From the NCBI RefSeq assembly GCF_003415655.1, contig NZ_QRHC01000008.1, forward strand, positions 171,296 through 235,295: DNA of 64,000 nt, given 5' to 3'. Positions 1-8,355 of this stretch are shown piece after piece. The notes under the pieces are model-generated. The model did not search any database and was not told where the DNA came from. It saw only the letters and a list, made by a program, of their open reading frames with translations. Position numbers and translations under genes: made by a program. Numbering within the stretch: position 1 is the first letter of the stretch; every line of letters begins with the position of its first letter. This DNA comes from Vibrio maerlii (GTDB taxonomy: Bacteria; Pseudomonadota; Gammaproteobacteria; Enterobacterales; Vibrionaceae).

Positions 1-406
1 TAACCATTTTGTAGTCTGCAATTGCCGCGAAATCATGGCCCTTGAAGCGAATGCGGTTCACTTTAGAGTCCGTACATGCACCCATACCGATCACTACATC
101 ACGTACCTTGATGTCTTCGTTTACAGCACCACAGCTACCAACACGGATGATCTTCTTAACACCGAAATCTTTGATTAGCTCAGTTACGTAGATTGAACAT
201 GATGGGATACCCATACCGTGGCCCATAACTGAGATCTTACGGCCTTTGTAAGTACCTGTGTAACCAAACATGTTACGAACGTCACACACCTGAACAACGT
301 CGTCTAGGAAAGTTTCTGCGATGTATTTAGCACGTAGCGGGTCACCCGGCATAAGTACTACGTCTGCGAAAGCGCCCATTTCTGCGTTGATATGAGGAGT
401 TGCCAT
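1..406 (-). CDS. deoD: Purine nucleoside phosphorylase DeoD (partial, 3' end outside window)
   Basis: Phosphorolysis of purine (deoxy)nucleosides to free base and (deoxy)ribose-1-phosphate in the cytoplasm. Only the first 135 codons are present; the rest lies beyond position 1. I read the start as ATG at 406-404, preceded by AAGGAA at good spacing. Visible family motifs are H5, the phosphate-binding MPGDPLRAK (residues 19-27), R44 in [17 protein letters not shown] (61-69) and R88 in RVGSCG. It is the last gene of the minus-strand deoC-deoA-deoB-deoD order, 119 nt after deoB, so co-transcription is likely. Substrate range cannot be judged from the N-terminus alone. Confidence 0.95.
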   Translation of the reverse strand, partial: MATPHINAEMGAFADVVLMPGDPLRAKYIAETFLDDVVQVCDVRNMFGYTGTYKGRKISVMGHGMGIPSCSIYVTELIKDFGVKKIIRVGSCGAVNEDIKVRDVVIGMGACTDSKVNRIRFKGHDFAAIADYKMV

Positions 407-525
407 TTTTTAATTCCTTTGTTGTGTTGTTGGCGCAATATATCACGCCATTTCTTTACTGTTTTCAGGTAAGAACCTAAGAATTCACTACCTAAGCTCT
501 CACCAAAATAAACCGTTAAATCAGC

Positions 526-1746
526 TTATAGAAAGCTCTTACCATATTCCATATCAGACGTACCAAAGTACTCTGCTAAGGTTTGGCCAATATCTGCAAA
601 GCTATCACGGCGACCTAGAGAACCCGCTGGAACCTTGTTGCCATATACGATAACAGGGATATGCTCACGAGTATGATCGCTACCAGGCCATGTTGGGTCA
701 CAACCGTGGTCAGCTGTCAGGATCAAGATATCGTCTTCTTTCATCATTTCGACGACTTCGTTGATACGACCATCAAAGTACTCAAGAGCAGCAGCATAAC
801 CTGCAACGTCACGACGGTGACCATAAGCTGAGTCGAAATCTACGAAATTGGTGAAGACGATAGTGTTATCACCTGCTTCAGCAATCGCTTCTTTAGTTGC
901 TTCAAACAGTGCTGGGATACCCGTTGCTTTGGTCTTCTTAGTGATACCACAACCTGCGTAGATATCAGAAATCTTACCGATCGAGTGAACTTGACCGCTC
1001 TTCTCGTCAACCAACTTTTGCAGCACGGTTGCTGATGGTGGCTCAACTGATAGATCACGACGGTTACCCGTGCGCTCAAATTGACCTTTACCTGGACCAA
1101 CGAACGGACGCGCGATTACACGACCAATGTTGTAGTCTTCAAGCTCTTCACGTGCAATTTGGCACAGATCGAGTAGGCGCTCTAGACCAAAGGTTTCTTC
1201 ATGACACGCGATTTGGAATACTGAATCAGCAGAGGTATAGAAGATAGGTAGGCCTGTCTTCATATGTTCTTCGCCAAGATTATCTAAAATCTCAGTACCA
1301 GACGAGTGACAGTTACCCAAGAAACCATTTAGGTCTGCACGTTCTAGAATGCGGTCTGTCAGCTCTTTCGGGAAGCTGTTCTCTTTGTCAGTAAAGTAGC
1401 CCCAATCAAATAGAACCGGCACACCTGCAATTTCCCAGTGACCTGATGGAGTATCCTTACCCGATGAAAGTTCAGCCGCGTGGCCATAAGCGCCGATGAT
1501 CTCTACATCATCAGAAAAACCAGCAGCAAAGCTACCCGTCGACTCTTTATGTGCCATTGCCAAACCAAGTTTAGATAGGTTAGGTAGCTTCATTGCACCT
1601 TGGCGGTTTTCATTGTCTGCTAGGCCTTTATCACACTGCTCAGCAATGTGACCCATAGTATCTGAACCCACATCTCCGAACTTGTCTGCATCACCTGCAG
1701 CACCAATTCCGAATGAGTCTAAAACTAAAATAAACGCTCTTTTCAT
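526..1746 (-). CDS. deoB: Phosphopentomutase DeoB
   Basis: Interconverts (deoxy)ribose-1-phosphate and (deoxy)ribose-5-phosphate, linking the phosphorylases to DeoC. At 406 residues it matches the usual length (about 407). It belongs to the alkaline-phosphatase-like metalloenzyme superfamily. The N-terminal metal-binding segment [10 protein letters not shown] carries D10, the central DTPSGHWE carries the region of the phosphorylated Thr, and DHG (346-348) with DHTREH (357-362) supply the other metal ligands. It lies 90 nt downstream of deoA on the same strand. All key motifs are intact. Confidence 0.97.
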   Translation of the reverse strand: MKRAFILVLDSFGIGAAGDADKFGDVGSDTMGHIAEQCDKGLADNENRQGAMKLPNLSKLGLAMAHKESTGSFAAGFSDDVEIIGAYGHAAELSSGKDTPSGHWEIAGVPVLFDWGYFTDKENSFPKELTDRILERADLNGFLGNCHSSGTEILDNLGEEHMKTGLPIFYTSADSVFQIACHEETFGLERLLDLCQIAREELEDYNIGRVIARPFVGPGKGQFERTGNRRDLSVEPPSATVLQKLVDEKSGQVHSIGKISDIYAGCGITKKTKATGIPALFEATKEAIAEAGDNTIVFTNFVDFDSAYGHRRDVAGYAAALEYFDGRINEVVEMMKEDDILILTADHGCDPTWPGSDHTREHIPVIVYGNKVPAGSLGRRDSFADIGQTLAEYFGTSDMEYGKSFL

Positions 1747-1836
1747 CTTTCTTTCCCTCTAATTGGCCGAGAGATTTAACCCACTCGACCAATCTATACA
1801 TTCTTAATCAAACTAAGCTATTCAATTTGCTCAGAG

Positions 1837-3180
1837 TTATAGGTCTTCTTGACGAATAAACTTATAGACTTCTGGAGTTGGCGAGTATTCACCACCAACA
1901 GTAATTGCTGCTTTCAGCGCATTCGCTGCGTCTTGCCATTGCGCTTCATTTCGAGCGTGAATCACAGCAAGGGGCTTCTCTGTGGAAGCTTGTTCGCCTA
2001 AGCGGATAAATTGGTCGAAACCAACCGCGTAGTCAATCTCATCGGTTGCAACTCGACGACCACCGCCCATAGCAACGACTGCCATGCCGATAGCACGGGT
2101 ATCCATCGCGGATACCACACCAGATTCATCCGCGTAAACTGGCTTAACAATCTCGGCTTTATCTAAGTAATTATCGTAGTTTTCTACGAAGTCTGCCGGA
2201 CCGCCTAGTCCTGCGACCATCTTACCAAAGCACTCTGCCGCTTTACCGTTATCTAGAACGGTCATTAATTTCGCACGAGCACCTTCAGTGTTGTCAGCAA
2301 GCTTGCCCAGCACCAACATTTCCGCACATGAAGCAATCGTCACCTCAAGAAGGCGTGGATTGCGGTATTCGCCCGTTAGAAACTGAACCGCCTCACGAAC
2401 CTCAACGGCATTACCAGCCGACGAAGCAAGCACTTGGTTCATATCCGTTAGAATTGCCGTCGTCTTAGTACCCGCGCCGTTTGCTACTGCAACGATTGAT
2501 TTCGCAAGATCTTCAGACGCTTCGTAAGTTGGCATAAATGCGCCAGAGCCCACTTTTACATCCATTACGAGAGACTCAAGGCCCGCCGCTAGCTTCTTCG
2601 ATAGAATTGAGGCTGTGATTAGCGAGATATTATCTACTGTTGCTGTGATATCGCGAGTCGCATACACACGCTTATCAGCAGGTGCAAGATCGCCAGTCTG
2701 GCCGATAATCGCCACACCTGCGTCTTTGGTTACATCACCAAATACGTCGTTCGTTGGTGTGATGTTGTAGCCAGGAATCGACTCAAGCTTGTCTAGCGTG
2801 CCACCGGTGTGACCAAGACCACGACCAGAGATCATAGGTACAAAACCACCACATGCTGCCACCATAGGGCCAAGCATAAGTGAGGTTACGTCACCAACGC
2901 CACCAGTTGAATGTTTATCGACAATTGGGCCACCGAAGTTTTTGTGGCTCCAGTCAATCACCATGCCTGAATCGCGCATTGCACAAGTCAGTGCGATACG
3001 CTCTGGCATTGTCATTTCATTAAAGAAGATTGCCATGGCAAATGCGGCAATTTGGCCTTCAGAAACGGTATTTTTCGCGACACCTTGAATGAAGAAGTCG
3101 ATCTCTTCAGCAGTTAGGACTTCGCCGTCACGCTTCTTACGAATGATTTCTTGAGGAAGAAAAGTTGCTTTTACTGACAT
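1837..3180 (-). CDS. deoA: Thymidine phosphorylase DeoA
   Basis: Splits thymidine and deoxyuridine with phosphate into base and deoxyribose-1-phosphate. The 447 residues fit the type (about 440 in enterobacteria). The phosphate-binding KHSTGGVGD (89-97) and the family signature [14 protein letters not shown] (118-131) are both complete, followed by the typical glycine-rich C-terminal domain. It is preceded by GGAGG-like sequence before the ATG. It sits 87 nt downstream of deoC; that gap holds a perfect 8-bp stem hairpin (3233-3252). Confidence 0.97.
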   Translation of the reverse strand: MSVKATFLPQEIIRKKRDGEVLTAEEIDFFIQGVAKNTVSEGQIAAFAMAIFFNEMTMPERIALTCAMRDSGMVIDWSHKNFGGPIVDKHSTGGVGDVTSLMLGPMVAACGGFVPMISGRGLGHTGGTLDKLESIPGYNITPTNDVFGDVTKDAGVAIIGQTGDLAPADKRVYATRDITATVDNISLITASILSKKLAAGLESLVMDVKVGSGAFMPTYEASEDLAKSIVAVANGAGTKTTAILTDMNQVLASSAGNAVEVREAVQFLTGEYRNPRLLEVTIASCAEMLVLGKLADNTEGARAKLMTVLDNGKAAECFGKMVAGLGGPADFVENYDNYLDKAEIVKPVYADESGVVSAMDTRAIGMAVVAMGGGRRVATDEIDYAVGFDQFIRLGEQASTEKPLAVIHARNEAQWQDAANALKAAITVGGEYSPTPEVYKFIRQEDL

Positions 3181-3231
3181 TAGTAACCTCCCGAGAGTAC
3201 GATTTCTCGGTTTGTAGAGTAGAGAGGTTAG

Positions 3232-3253
3232 GAGGTCGCTACACAGCGACCTT
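3232..3253 (-). other. Intercistronic hairpin between deoC and deoA
   Basis: AGGTCGCT pairs with AGCGACCT around a four-base loop, 15 nt after the deoC stop and about 50 nt before deoA. No T tract follows it on the minus strand, so it is not a classic terminator. Such hairpins can protect upstream mRNA from 3' exonucleases or tune relative expression; that role is inferred. Confidence 0.5.
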
Positions 3254-3267
3254 CTATCTTGACGAAT

Positions 3268-4044
3268 TTAGTATGCTGCTGGATCAGCAGTCTCGTCTGT
3301 CACTTCTAATGTATTAAGAAGGTTAGTCAGTAGGCTTGAAGCACCGAAACGGTAGTGACGAGCATCAACCCAGTTGTCACCAAGAATTTCGTCAGCCATT
3401 GCTAGGTAAGCTGCTGCATCTTCTGCTGTACGTACGCCACCTGCTGGTTTGAAACCGACAGTTTCAGCAACGCCCATATCGCGGATAACTTCTAGCATCA
3501 TGCGCGCGTATTCTGGTGTCGCGTTTACTGGCACTTTACCTGTAGAAGTTTTGATGAAATCCGCACCCGCTTCGATACAGATTTGAGAAGCTTTCTTGAT
3601 AAGTGCTTCTTCTTTTAGTTCACCCGTTTCGATGATCACTTTAAGAAGGATGTCACCACATGCTTCTTTACAAGCTTTCACTAGGTCGAAACCTACTTGC
3701 TCGTTACCAGCGATAAGAGCACGGTATGGGAATACCACGTCAACTTCGTCCGCACCGTAAGCAACCGCTGCTTTCGTTTCAGCAACTGCAATTTCGATAT
3801 CGTCGTTACCGTGTGGGAAGTTAGTTACTGTTGCGATACGTACTTCAGGTGTACCTTGTTCACGTAGCGTTTTCTTAGCAACAGGGATAAAACGTGGGTA
3901 AATACAGATTGCTGCTGTGTTACCTACCGCTGATTTTGCGTCGTGACAAAGCGAGATCACTTTCTCGTTTGTGTCGTCATCATTCAGCGTAGTTAGATCC
4001 ATAAGTTTAAGTGCACGTAGAGCTGCTGCTTTTAAATCGCTCAT
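3268..4044 (-). CDS. deoC: Deoxyribose-phosphate aldolase DeoC
   Basis: Cleaves 2-deoxyribose-5-phosphate to glyceraldehyde-3-phosphate and acetaldehyde, the final step of deoxynucleoside catabolism. At 258 residues it is the class I DeoC type. The Schiff-base lysine is K165 in FIKTSTGK. D102 ([10 protein letters not shown]) and K199 (GFKPAGG) complete the catalytic set. The start is ATG at 4044 with GGAGAT upstream. It is the first of the four deo genes. A perfect 20-bp palindrome lies 33 nt upstream and is a candidate operator. Confidence 0.97.
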   Translation of the reverse strand: MSDLKAAALRALKLMDLTTLNDDDTNEKVISLCHDAKSAVGNTAAICIYPRFIPVAKKTLREQGTPEVRIATVTNFPHGNDDIEIAVAETKAAVAYGADEVDVVFPYRALIAGNEQVGFDLVKACKEACGDILLKVIIETGELKEEALIKKASQICIEAGADFIKTSTGKVPVNATPEYARMMLEVIRDMGVAETVGFKPAGGVRTAEDAAAYLAMADEILGDNWVDARHYRFGASSLLTNLLNTLEVTDETADPAAY

Positions 4045-4076
4045 TTCTATCTCCGATCAATATATTCATATAGTTC

Positions 4077-4096
4077 GTTATACAAGTTTGTATAAC
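4077..4096. promoter_or_regulatory. Perfect 20-bp palindrome, candidate deo operator
   Basis: Nine-base arms GTTATACAA and TTGTATAAC are separated by GT, with no mismatch, 33 nt upstream of the deoC start codon. Position and symmetry suit binding of a dimeric repressor. It does not resemble the E. coli DeoR octamer that I know, so the regulator is not identified. Confidence 0.55.
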
Positions 4097-4245
4097 CACA
4101 AATGAACGGACTTGGTTCCTTGAAGACTTGATGCCTTTGCATCAATCGATATCCCTTTCGCCGCACAGTACCAGTTTGGTCTATGGCACGATAACAGGCT
4201 GATATCGTGACTAACGTTTAAATTTGTTGCTAACGCATCCTCGCG
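4097..4245 (-). other. Long leader between xapX-like gene and deoC with two hairpins
   Basis: Between the XapX-like stop and the operator there is no gene. On the minus strand TTGATGC-AAAG-GCATCAA forms a perfect 7-bp hairpin, and CACGATA with TATCGTG forms a second one around nine bases. This could be a structured leader of deoC mRNA. I compared it mentally with common riboswitch cores and found no match. Confidence 0.35.
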
Positions 4246-4416
4246 TTAACTAAAAAATCGTTCGACTACCCAATGGTAAGCCACGCCACCAAGATACACC
4301 CCAACTATTCCCATGACACCAGAAAGTACTGGCGGTGCGGGAATCGGCAACTTGATAGCAGAAAACAAAATTCCGACAACAAATCCGGCAAGTGTCGCTA
4401 AGATCACTTCGTTCAT
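4246..4416 (-). CDS. XapX-like (DUF1427) small membrane protein
   Basis: A 56-residue ORF reading MNEVILATLAGFVVGILF at the N-terminus and ending VVERFFS. It has two hydrophobic segments (about 3-21 and 31-49) joined by a proline-rich turn IKLPIPAPPVLSG, the pattern of the XapX/DUF1427 family named after a protein encoded beside xanthosine genes in E. coli. It lies between the nucleoside carrier and deoC on the same strand, which fits an accessory role in nucleoside metabolism, but the family's function is unknown. The start ATG is at 4416; the upstream SD sequence (AGAGTGA) is weak. Confidence 0.75.
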   Translation of the reverse strand: MNEVILATLAGFVVGILFSAIKLPIPAPPVLSGVMGIVGVYLGGVAYHWVVERFFS

Positions 4417-4447
4417 GTTTATCACTCTATTTTCTTACGGTACTTAC

Positions 4448-4453
4448 AGTATA
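4448..4453 (-). promoter_or_regulatory. Candidate -10 element for xapX-like/deo transcript
   Basis: TATACT on the minus strand, 32 nt before the XapX-like start. No good -35 hexamer is seen at 16-18 nt, so the promoter may depend on an activator. It lies 35 nt downstream of the GCAAAC/GTTTGC operator-like site. Confidence 0.35.
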
Positions 4454-4488
4454 GGTATTTCTCAGTAAACGGTAGTCCAAACCAAGAC

Positions 4489-4501
4489 GCAAACGGTTTG
4501 C
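4489..4501. promoter_or_regulatory. LacI-family-like operator (GCAAAC-G-GTTTGC)
   Basis: A 13-bp palindrome with one central base, extended on the plus strand to ACGCAAACGGTTTGCA. The ACGCAAAC half equals the PurR half-site and resembles CytR-type sites. The same ACGCAAACG core recurs before the nucleoside ABC importer at 7092. The identity of the regulator (CytR or PurR homolog) is inference. Confidence 0.45.
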
Positions 4502-4572
4502 ATCTCAAAATAATTACAACTAAGAAATTCAAATCTGAGTTGCTTTATTTTTCAACAGAAAAATAAATAAAA

Positions 4573-4606
4573 CGCCCCGCAGCACAGAGGGCTACGGGGC
4601 GTTTTT
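4573..4606 (-). terminator. Rho-independent terminator of the CNT transporter gene
   Basis: CGCCCCG pairs with CGGGGCG, and A/T tracts lie on both sides; on the minus strand the stem is followed by TTTTATTTATTT. It lies 31 nt after the transporter stop, separating that transcript from the XapX-like/deo genes. Confidence 0.85.
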
Positions 4607-4636
4607 ATAATAGCGTCTATATAAAACTAGACCTAA

Positions 4637-5890
4637 TTAAAGTGCCGCTAGGCTTAGGCAGAAACCAGCGATTGTCGCTGCCATTAGGTTAGATAGCGTA
4701 CCCGCGATAACTGCTTTAACACCCATACGTGCGATATCACCGCGACGGTTTGGTGCAAGGCTACCTAGACCACCCAGTAGGATTGCGATAGAAGAAAGGT
4801 TCGCAAAACCACATAGAGCAAATGAAATGATTGCTTTAGTCTTCTCAGATAGTACAACTGGAGCTGCATCACCAAGGTACTGAGCAAAGCCAGCGTATGC
4901 TACGAATTCGTTCGCTACAGTCTTAAGACCAATGAACTCACCAGCAATGATTGCTTCTTCCCAAGGTACACCTAGTAGGAATGCTAGAGGAGCGAAGATG
5001 TAACCAAGGATCATCTCCAGGCTTAGCTCAGGCATACCAACCCAGCCACCGATGCCACCAAGCATACCGTTCACTAGAGCGATAAGACCGATGAATGCGA
5101 TTAGCATTGCACCAACGTTAAGCGCTAGTTGAAGACCTGCAGATGCACCGCCCGCTGCTGCGTCGATTACGTTTGCTGGCTTCTCAGCACCTTCAGCATC
5201 GATATCGTCTAACTGATCAATGGCTTCTTCAGTTTCTGGCTTGATGATTTTAGCGAATAGAAGACCACCTGGAGCCGCCATGAAAGATGCTGCTACTAGG
5301 TATTCGATTGGCACACCCATTGATGCGTAACCCGCAAGTACACCACCTGCGATAGATGCTAGACCACCACACATTACTGCGAATAGTTCAGACTGAGTCA
5401 TCTTAGGAACGAAAGGACGTACCACCAGCGGTGCTTCTGTTTGACCAACAAAAATGTTAGCCGCTGCAGACATTGATTCCGCACGAGAAGTACCTAGGGC
5501 TTTCTGAAGACCACCACCTAGAATTTTGATAACCCACTGCATGATACCTAGGTAGTAAAGAACCGAGATAAGCGCAGAGAAGAAGATTAGAGTTGGTAGT
5601 ACTTGGAATGCGAAGATGAAACCAAGACCGTCAACAGAGAATGTTACTAGGTTACCAAAAAGGAATTTCGTACCGTCTGCACCGTAGTTAATTACGCTAG
5701 ATACAGCATCTGAAAAACTCTTCAGGATCTCTTGTCCCCAAGGAACGTAGAGTACGAACGCACCGAGTGCGAATTGGATGGCAAATGCGCCACCGACAGT
5801 TCTAAAGTTAATAGCTTTGCGGTTGTCAGAAAGTAGTACTGCGATAGCAATAAGTACGATCATACCAACCAGGCTCATAAACAGGCTCAT
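4637..5890 (-). CDS. Concentrative nucleoside transporter (CNT/NupC family)
   Basis: Inner-membrane cation-coupled nucleoside importer. The 417-residue sequence closely resembles, from memory, the structurally studied Vibrio cholerae CNT (vcCNT), which is Na+-driven. Motifs include [12 protein letters not shown] (149-160) in the first helical hairpin and [12 protein letters not shown] in the second half, the substrate- and Na+-binding regions. Multiple hydrophobic helices span the protein, with a charged loop near residues 215-240. It has its own promoter (-10 at 5953) and a terminator, so it is probably a single-gene transcript feeding the deo enzymes. Confidence 0.93.
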   Translation of the reverse strand: MSLFMSLVGMIVLIAIAVLLSDNRKAINFRTVGGAFAIQFALGAFVLYVPWGQEILKSFSDAVSSVINYGADGTKFLFGNLVTFSVDGLGFIFAFQVLPTLIFFSALISVLYYLGIMQWVIKILGGGLQKALGTSRAESMSAAANIFVGQTEAPLVVRPFVPKMTQSELFAVMCGGLASIAGGVLAGYASMGVPIEYLVAASFMAAPGGLLFAKIIKPETEEAIDQLDDIDAEGAEKPANVIDAAAGGASAGLQLALNVGAMLIAFIGLIALVNGMLGGIGGWVGMPELSLEMILGYIFAPLAFLLGVPWEEAIIAGEFIGLKTVANEFVAYAGFAQYLGDAAPVVLSEKTKAIISFALCGFANLSSIAILLGGLGSLAPNRRGDIARMGVKAVIAGTLSNLMAATIAGFCLSLAAL

Positions 5891-5952
5891 AGTTTATGAT
5901 TTCCTTCTAATTTGTTTGGCGTGTTACAAAATGGGAGCTAAAAAGCGGGGCG

Positions 5953-5982
5953 ATTATACGCACGCCACCAAATAGAAAGTAA
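5953..5982 (-). promoter_or_regulatory. Promoter of the CNT transporter gene
   Basis: On the minus strand a perfect -10 TATAAT (5953-5958) lies 18 nt after a -35-like TTACTT (5977-5982). The -10 is about 62 nt before the start codon. Confidence 0.6.
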
Positions 5983-6031
5983 TACACACCTCACACAATG
6001 AAGTTAAATACACATTACATTCACAGAAAAA

Positions 6032-6047
6032 TGCGACACACATCACA
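6032..6047. promoter_or_regulatory. Candidate CRP site upstream of the CNT transporter
   Basis: On the minus strand TGTGA-TGTGTG-TCGCA matches the CRP consensus TGTGA-N6-TCACA with one mismatch. Its centre is about 81 bp upstream of the proposed -10. cAMP-CRP control of nucleoside uptake is well known in relatives. Confidence 0.5.
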
Positions 6048-6094
6048 AGAAAACGTTTAGCCGAGTCTACACGTTACATCAAAAAAAGATCTAT

Positions 6095-6874
6095 TTAACA
6101 AAAATCAAACACCGAGCTTGCGTTATAATGGACTTTTAGGGCAACCGTTTGCTCACCCTCATTTCTTAGCAATATCAATTCATTTAGCACCAATTTTATG
6201 AATTTTGGTTCATTTTGTGAGCCTTGTTTGCCATTTAACGGCATGTCTGGTGCATCCGTTTCTAAAACCAAAGAATCAAGTGGCAACTGGCTGATTGCTT
6301 GCCTGGTCTTGCTTGCTCGAGGGTAAGTAATAGAACCTCCTACCCCAATTTTGAGGCCCAGTTTGACGTACTCCATCGCTTGCTGATAACTCCCAGTGAA
6401 GCCATGAAGCACACCACCTTTTATCGGTTTGTTTGCTTTGAGTACTTTCACCAGATCTTGGTGTGCTTTTCGGCAGTGTAAGATCACTGGCAATAAATGT
6501 TGGTTCGCAAGCTTGAGTTGCTTAACTAGGTATTCTAGTTGCAGATCCGCATCTTCTCTTCCTTTATAAAAGTCTAAACCGCACTCTCCAACCGCAACAC
6601 ATCGCTCATTTCGATTATCTAACGCTAGCTCTAATCGACGAAGTGAAGAGGAGATATCAGCAGAGAGATACATAGGGTGGCATCCCAATGCATAATAAAC
6701 ACTTTCATTCTGCCGGGAGAGCAACTCAACTTGTTGCCAATTTGATGGAGAGATTCCAGGAACGAGTATTTTATCTACCCCCAATTGCGCGGCGTCATCT
6801 ATTACCTTTTGTGTTGAAAGAGGGGCTTTGATTAAATCGAGATGGCAGTGGCTATCAATCATTACGTACTGCAT
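6095..6874 (-). CDS. TatD-family metal-dependent hydrolase (YjjV-like)
   Basis: A 259-residue member of the TatD DNase/amidohydrolase family. HCHLDL near the N-terminus gives two metal-binding histidines, GECGLDF the central glutamate, PVILHCRKA the next histidine and LETDAPDMPL the catalytic aspartate. In E. coli the paralog yjjV also lies beside deoCABD, so the linkage is conserved. The first ATG (6874) is chosen because GGTGGGAAG precedes it; an internal Met five codons later is a weaker alternative. The physiological substrate is unknown. Confidence 0.88.
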   Translation of the reverse strand: MQYVMIDSHCHLDLIKAPLSTQKVIDDAAQLGVDKILVPGISPSNWQQVELLSRQNESVYYALGCHPMYLSADISSSLRRLELALDNRNERCVAVGECGLDFYKGREDADLQLEYLVKQLKLANQHLLPVILHCRKAHQDLVKVLKANKPIKGGVLHGFTGSYQQAMEYVKLGLKIGVGGSITYPRASKTRQAISQLPLDSLVLETDAPDMPLNGKQGSQNEPKFIKLVLNELILLRNEGEQTVALKVHYNASSVFDFC

Positions 6875-7274
6875 TTTCTTCCCACCTTTTTATAAATCAT
6901 GTTCATTCGAGAAACACATTTAGAGCATTTACTCATCACACCAATAACAAGCATCTAATAACCACCATATTCTTCTCAAAAGATATTAACACGATGTAAT
7001 CGATTGCAAGCAGAAACACGCTACAGCCCCCGTCCTGTCTAGACTTTAGTTTTTTGACATTTTTATTGTCAACTCTTGATCTAAGACACATACGCAAACG
7101 ATGAAATGGTTTTTTTTTTGCTAAGCAAACGATAAAATGTCCAATCATCTATGCGGATGACCTCATGTAGTAGCCTCACCGCTTTGCATAATTTCGACAC
7201 AATGATTCAATGTTGACAGTCTTGAACTAAACACAACACAGTCTTGGACTAAAAAACAACATAGGGAAACGACC
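6875..7274 (+). promoter_or_regulatory. Upstream region of the nucleoside ABC importer with paired operator-like repeats
   Basis: A gene-free 400-bp divergent region. ACGCAAACGATGAAATG (7092-7108) and AAGCAAACGATAAAATG (7123-7139) are direct repeats exactly 31 bp apart, about three helical turns. An inverted repeat TTGACA-N7-TGTCAA occupies 7054-7072. A 22-bp near-perfect tandem duplication covers 7216-7260. No clear -35/-10 pair was found. Regulation by a LacI-family protein (CytR or PurR) is inferred. Confidence 0.5.
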
Positions 7275-8270
7275 GTGAAAAAAACTATTCTAAAACTTTC
7301 TACGCTAGCGCTAGCAGTATCTTCTTTCAGTGCTCTAGCAGCAAAACCAGCAGTGGTTTACGATACAGCAGGTAAATTTGACAAGTCTTTTAACGAAGCT
7401 GTATTCCAAAATGGCGTTAAGAAATACAACGCTGACAAAGGCGTTAAAGTTCGTGAGTTTGAACCACAAAACGAAGCACAGCGTGAGCAAGGTCTTCGTC
7501 GTCTAGCAAGCCGTGGCTTCAGCCCAATCGTTGCTGTTGGCTTCAACTTCTCTTCTGCTGTTGAAAAAGTAGCAAAAGAATTCCCAGATGCACAATTCAC
7601 AATCATTGACTCAGTGGTTGACCTACCGAACGTACAGTCTGTTGTATTTAAAGAGCACGAAGGTTCTTTCCTTGTTGGTGCGCTAGCAGCGAAAGCTTCT
7701 GCAACAGGTAAAGTTGGTTTCGTTGGTGGTATGGATATCCCACTAATCCGTAAGTTTGAGTGTGGTTACCAGCAAGGTGCGAAATACGCAAACCCATCTG
7801 TAGAAACATTCCTAAACATGACAGGTTCTACTCCAGCGGCATTTGCTGACCCAGCAAAAGGTTCTGAGCTTGCAAAATCTCAGTTCTCTAAAGGCGTTGA
7901 CGTAATCTACGCAGCTGCAGGTGGTACTGGTCTAGGTGTTTACCAAGCAGCAAAAGATGCGGGTAAATTCGCTATCGGTGTTGACTCAAACCAAAACCAC
8001 CTACAACCAGGCACAATGCTAACTTCTATGGTTAAGAAAGTAGGCGTAGCAGCTTACGCGACTTGGGAAGATGCAGAAGCAGGTACTTGGACTGCAGGTA
8101 TCAAATCTCTAGGCCTTAAAGAAGGTGCAGTTGAGTGGGCTCTTGATGAGAACAACAAAGAGCTTATCACTGAAGAAATGAAGACTTACCTAGCGGGTCT
8201 AGAAGCAGACATCATCGCTGGTAAGATTTCAGTTCACGACTACATGTCTAACAACAAATGTGAATACTAA
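7275..8270 (+). CDS. BMP-family nucleoside-binding protein of ABC importer
   Basis: Periplasmic substrate-binding protein of the BMP/PnrA type, which binds nucleosides in characterised members. Of 331 residues, the first 22 are a signal peptide ending SALA. There is no lipobox cysteine, so it is predicted soluble. The mature part carries VVYDTAGKFDKSFNEAV and VAVGFNFSSAV, typical of the family. The start is GTG at 7275 with AGGGAAA upstream. It leads an operon with an ATPase and two permeases; a hairpin after its stop probably keeps its expression above that of the membrane parts. Confidence 0.92.
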   Translation: MKKTILKLSTLALAVSSFSALAAKPAVVYDTAGKFDKSFNEAVFQNGVKKYNADKGVKVREFEPQNEAQREQGLRRLASRGFSPIVAVGFNFSSAVEKVAKEFPDAQFTIIDSVVDLPNVQSVVFKEHEGSFLVGALAAKASATGKVGFVGGMDIPLIRKFECGYQQGAKYANPSVETFLNMTGSTPAAFADPAKGSELAKSQFSKGVDVIYAAAGGTGLGVYQAAKDAGKFAIGVDSNQNHLQPGTMLTSMVKKVGVAAYATWEDAEAGTWTAGIKSLGLKEGAVEWALDENNKELITEEMKTYLAGLEADIIAGKISVHDYMSNNKCEY

Positions 8271-8302
8271 TAATAAGATAGCTTCTCTATCTTAATTTTA
8301 TT

Positions 8303-8328
8303 ACGCCGCTGTCTTGGTACAGCGGCGT
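8303..8328 (+). terminator. Attenuator hairpin after the binding-protein gene
   Basis: ACGCCGCTGT and ACAGCGGCGT pair perfectly around a six-base loop, followed by CTTCGTT rather than a T tract. It lies 32 nt after the stop and about 28 nt before the ATPase start. It is probably a partial terminator or mRNA-stabilising hairpin. Confidence 0.6.
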
Positions 8329-8355
8329 CTTCGTTAACTATGCAGGACAAACTTA

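Noticed and set aside
4097..4245. Riboswitch upstream of deoC
   Set aside because: Hairpins are present, but I could not match the conserved cores of purine, c-di-GMP, preQ1 or THF riboswitches. A covariance-model search would be decisive.
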